NCBI GenBank assembly: GCA_037367405.1
Contig: JAZKJV010000389.1
Span: 2,232,001-2,296,000 of the forward strand
Source of the DNA: Ottelia alismoides
Taxonomy: Eukaryota; Streptophyta; Magnoliopsida; Alismatales; Hydrocharitaceae
DNA length: 64,000 nt
Reading direction: 5' to 3'
In this document: piece by piece, positions 60,088 to 64,000 of the stretch
Position numbering within the stretch: position 1 is the first letter of the stretch
Layout of the letters: every line of letters begins with the position of its first letter
Notes under the pieces: generated by a model
Seen by the model: the letters and a program-made list of their open reading frames with translations, nothing else
What the model was told of the DNA's origin: nothing
Database searches by the model: none
Program-made: the position numbers and the translations under genes

Positions 60088-62419
60088 GCAATGAGCATAG
60101 CCTATTTTCACTAGTCATTTTTGTATAGTCATTTATCTGATTTATTTATTTATTATTGTAAATTTTTCATTAATTTATTTGCAATTAATTATTTGATTAT
60201 TGTTGAAAATATTCATTGCCTTTGTAAATATTCATTGATTTGATTATTTGATTATATATGCTAATGCCATCTTTTTGCGACTTTATTGCGAGGGCCCTCC
60301 ACGTGAGGACGTCTTCTTAGGAGGCTGATGCAACCAAGCATGGAGGAGGCTGGTCTTCTCATTGTGACTAGCTGGAGAGAGCACCAAGGAAGCAAAAATA
60401 GCAAATTAGCTTAGATTTAATTTAAATATTCATTCATGTAATTTATGGTGAGAGAGAGACATTTTTGGCATGTAAAATAACTCGGACTCTACTATTCATA
60501 ATGAGGTCCAGTGCCTGGGTGTCTGTTCACCTGGGGTCTCGTCGCATTTTTCCGCATTTTATTGCCTTCTTTTATTTTGTTTTCTGTTGTTTTGAGCTTT
60601 CCTCCTTATTTTACTTTGTTTTGTGTGCATGGAGCCCCTAGATTTAGGTTGCTTGACTCGGTAACTAGGTCCACACCTTAATAAGAATGCATGCTTCTAT
60701 AGTCTCTTACGTATGAATCTAGTCAAATTAATAATGTTAGTAATTCAATCTGACACCGTGTGCCGCCAGAGGTCGTACAAATTGCATGCAGGACCCATTG
60801 TGGCGGGCACCGATCGACATCAGAGACCGGATCATGGTCTTATTTTTGAATAACTAATAATTGGTTCTTCAGAATTAATAGCAGCTACGGCTTAGGACGA
60901 TTTTGTCGATTGCACACTACCACGTAGATAGGTTTAAAAATTTTGTTTTGCATACCACATGAAGATAGCTGGGATGCGTTGTAAGTCTTCTAACTCAGCA
61001 TGCATCATTAGGTTCAATGGTGAGATTTCCATCATTGAATCAGCCTGCACGGCTTTTCTGTTATCTCCCTCTGATTTTGAACACCTAGGAATTAAATGGA
61101 AATCTACAAAACGTTAGATGCTTGTATGAAAACATGAAAATAGACTCAAGAAAAAGTGAATACCTAAAAATTTAAACAAGGGGATTGCTAAAAAACTTTG
61201 ACCTTAATAAAATCCGTAATGGACTATTATTGTTCTAGGTTCATAAATCCCTCATTGTTTTCATGTACCTTCGAAGGGGACCGAAACCCCTCTAATGAGC
61301 GAGGCAGATCCCATAAGGAATAGAACCCAAATCCCAGTCTGTAACCACCTTGTGTATCGCCTGGATTTCCAAAGTAATGGAGCTTCTATCGTACGTGATC
61401 GAGTAGGGCCTTGTCAACGATGGTGTTCCCACCTTGTGTGGAACATAGACATGGTCTAAAGTACTGAGCATAGGCCACGCCTTCATGGGGGTGTCTGTCT
61501 CATCAGTTTGCATCCGAGTACGTTCTTACACGCTCATGGGTGATTCCGTTCCGAGCGAGAACTGAAGTATTGGTTTCGCCTATCGGCTTCCTTTCTCTAT
61601 TTCTTTGGCTGAGTGGGGATCTAGAGAGGGTTACAAGGACCTCAAAAAGTGAAGACTACATGTTACAAAGGAGGAGGACAAGTACGGGATACTTTTCTAG
61701 TAGTACTCTCTCTCCTATAGGGTTAGTGTGCTAAGGACTTGTTATAAGATATGCCTGAAATAACAAATCTAAAACTGAAAAGATAATAAGTAGTCGAACC
61801 ATCACGGCTTCACAGGGAGTGAGTTGGTGAACCCATTTTTGTATTGCATTTGTATAGATCAAGATTAAGGTTCAAAGTCAAGACCCGTGCGCTTGTGCAA
61901 AATTTGTCATGTGTTTCTCCCTTTGACCCCCACTCAGTTTGAGCCTTTCTACTGTTTTACGTTTCCATTTATTCCTCATTTACAACCGTATCTATCTTCC
62001 TTCATCTACTCCCCTCTTGCTTTGCGAAGGCTATCAATGGATGGTTTAGTCAGGATCTCACCGACAACTACATCGATTCCATGGACTCGACCTCGCTAAT
62101 AATTCGAGGCGATTCCCGAGAACCTGATCCAGACCTTGTGGGTCGATCTTCAGACTCCTCGTTTTCTACCCTTCTCTTGACTACCCAATAAACTGGGACC
62201 AGTCTTGTCCCACCTTCGCAGTTGTGAATGAAAGTCGATTACAGTCCATATCTTTTTTCATTCACAATACTCTAGAGTTGACCTTAATTCCATATTCATC
62301 ATGGAAGCTGGGATTCAATTGCAAGTGGTCTGCTTGGAATTCTCTCATCTTGCAGATAAAAGACAAACCAAGCCCTGGATCCCAATCCAAAACTCATCTC
62401 CTCAGATTCAGACCCTAAG
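60088..62419 (+). mobile_element. Element E leader (PBS to gag)
   Basis: A 2.3 kb region without a conserved sense protein. Landmarks shared with A and B: CGAGGGCCCTCCACGTGAGG (60289-60308), a CCAGTGCCTGGGTGTCTGTT block (about 60507), and the region of the antisense ORF (61292-61513). A TGACACCGTGTGCC stretch (about 60750) resembles TGACACCGCACTTG before the gag of D (about 50037). Confidence 0.65.
61292..61513 (-). CDS. Antisense ORF in element E leader, 73 codons, unknown
   Basis: Uninterrupted minus-strand frame with M at 61513 and a stop codon four codons upstream. It reads MKAWPMLSTLDHVYVPHKVG and later AIHKVVTDWDLGSIPYGICL. Homologous DNA in the same antisense orientation lies in the leaders of A (3837-4094) and B (16972-17196). 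No known family recognised. Antisense ORFs are known from some other plant Ty3/gypsy lineages (Tat/Ogre type), but I see no link to those proteins. Confidence 0.35.
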   Translation of the reverse strand: MQTDETDTPMKAWPMLSTLDHVYVPHKVGTPSLTRPYSITYDRSSITLEIQAIHKVVTDWDLGSIPYGICLAH

Positions 62420-64000
62420 ATGGCTCCTCAAGGAAAGGGTAAGGGTCAGCAGCCCCCTCAGCCAGATCAAGAACAGATGCCTAATCAGAATCAGGTCAAT
62501 GCGTAGTTTTTGGCATCTATCCAAGCTATTCAGCAGCAGCTGACAGAGCAAGCCCTAGCACAGACTGCATTCTAGAAAATGTTGAACGATGTCATGAACA
62601 GACTATAAGAAGGAGGAGTTTGATGAGGAAGAGGTGGTGGATTCTGTGATAATCTAGATGAGGAAGAGTCTGAACAAGAAGGCTGAAACCAACGTTGAAA
62701 GAGACATACAACCCTGGAGACAGACAGATGACCAAGTGGATCCGCATTCCACCGGCACACGCTCATTTTGAGTTAGAGCCCTAGTTCCTTGCTCTTCTCC
62801 CTGCTTTCCATGGGAACACCAATGAAGAGCCTTACATTCATCTGCAGAATTCACGCATCTTTCGTACTACTCATTACCCCAATGTCCCTCTGGACATAGT
62901 GAAGATGATGGCATTCCCATTCAATCTACAGGACAAAGGCCCTCTACTGGGTCAACCATCTGGGGAAGGTTATGATGACTTGGGAGGAGATGAAGTCCGC
63001 ATTCTTACATAAGTTCTACCCACTCAGTCGGCTCAATCAATTGCAAGCCCAAATCAGCAATTTCTCTCAAGATGCACATGAGAGTCGACAAAGCATGGGA
63101 GAGATTCACAGATCTGTAGGAGAAATGCCCTCACCATGAGATTCCAAGAACCAGCTTGGTCCAACACTCTTATGGGGCATGAATGTAGAAAGTCAAAGGC
63201 TCCTTGATGTAGCATATGGGGGCTCACACTTTAACAAGGATGAAGATGATGTCTGGTAGATTTTTGAGGAAATGGCGAAGGGAGAGACCGCCCTCTCTTC
63301 ATCCAAGGCATATCAGAAGTAGCCCCATATCCTCCAAAAGCAAGTACACATGGCAGCGTCTCGTGAGGAGGAGAGAGATCAGAGCTCCAACCTTAGCATC
63401 ATAAGGGGCCATCTCTTGAAGGTTAATATAATTGAAAAGCGATCGCAGGATCTCGAGAAGCTTGCTATGATCGAGAAGAGGACGCGGAATCTCGACAAGC
63501 TGGACCTGATCACCAAGCAGTTGGAACTGCTGGTGGGGACCATCAACTCTGTCCAGTCAGCAACACCATCTCTAGATGCTCTAGCTGAGAAGAAGAATGA
63601 TCCATCACCGCCACATCAGCCTCAGCCGAGCGAGCAGCCATTGCCAGTCCAGCACGTTTACTACGTGCAGGCGTCCGACCAGGGTCAGCCGCAACATCAG
63701 ATAGTGGTTTAGCAGCCAGATTCCATTTCAGCATCCGATCCAGCCTTCCCACCACCACCCATGATTCAAGAAGTCAATGGGGTTTGGAGCGATGATGCAC
63801 AACCGGCCCGTCCTACCGGACACCCTCAGGGCCAGCTGCAAGCCAACAAGTAGTACCGCCAACCACAGGGTGGTCTCTTTGGGCAGTTCTCACAGCCGCC
63901 GATACAATATCACCAACCTCCCTAGTATGCTAACCAATGGAGGCAGAATTAGCATTATCAGAAGCCATAGTACCGACAACCACCGCCCTACCACCCGTAT
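62420..64000 (+). pseudogene. Element E gag (runs off window)
   Basis: Starts MAPQGKGKGQQPPQPDQEQ at 62420. Blocks: ALYWVNHLGKVMMTWEEMKS (about 62940-62998), FLHKFYPLSRLNQLQAQISN (about 63003-63062), AWERFTDL-stop-EKCPHHE (frame shift) and RLLDVAYGGSHFNKDED (about 63200-63250). From 63179 to the window end one frame is open except for seven TAG codons at 63257, 63320, 63710, 63851, 63923, 63950 and 63968. The C-terminal part is Gln/Pro rich. It is the best preserved gag of the window; pol would lie to the right. Confidence 0.88.

Noticed and set aside
1..64000. Host protein-coding genes, rRNA, tRNA or CRISPR arrays
   Set aside because: No frame outside transposon remnants shows a recognisable host protein; no tRNA or rRNA signatures and no short regularly spaced repeats were seen.

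Overview
The window is a stretch of plant repeat DNA made almost wholly of decayed, nested long terminal repeat (LTR) retrotransposons. I found no host gene, rRNA, tRNA or CRISPR array. A land plant is indicated by three things: Athila-like Ty3/gypsy gag-pol remnants whose primer-binding sites (PBS) resemble the complement of the tRNA-Asp 3' end; a Ty1/copia element primed by initiator tRNA-Met; and stop codons that are nearly always TAG where Gln (CAG) is expected, as deamination of CHG-methylated cytosine would produce. The species cannot be told. Element names A-E and LTR names a-d are mine.

Layout. 1-8212: element A, minus strand, with a 3' LTR (1-3063, cut by the window edge), a short internal part without gag-pol (3064-4798) and a 5' LTR (4799-8212). 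6677-15463: a tandem array of about 4.35 copies of a 2.0 kb unit, each made of the 5' part of A's LTR plus 0.46 kb of the copia DNA into which A had inserted. 15464 to about 49900: element B, plus strand, Athila-like, with PBS, leader, gag, protease, RT, RNase H, integrase, a repeat-rich 3' region, polypurine tract (PPT) and 3' LTR d. B is broken by a solo LTR in RT (LTR a, 21299-35603) and a second solo LTR in integrase (LTR b, 37160-43251). A complete copia element (22772-33321, minus strand, 2.6 kb LTRs, TCTCT target duplication) sits inside LTR a. About 50100-60067: element D, plus strand, gag to integrase, PPT and LTR c. 60068-64000: element E, plus strand, which uses LTR c as its 5' LTR; PBS, a 2.3 kb leader and gag run off the window.

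The relative order of insertion is readable: B first; then LTR a and LTR b, both of a second LTR subfamily; then copia into LTR a. No coding region is intact: all carry stops, frameshifts or deletions, and several catalytic residues are changed.

The most unusual structures are: (1) two adjacent blocks in the LTR b/integrase region that appear to have exchanged places; (2) a 1.6 kb inverted repeat just upstream of the TATA box of LTR d; (3) the LTR-plus-flank tandem array; (4) three to four successive hairpins each ending in a PPT-like G-run; (5) an antisense reading frame shared by the leaders of A, B and E; (6) a gag frame of about 740 nt broken only by seven TAG codons.
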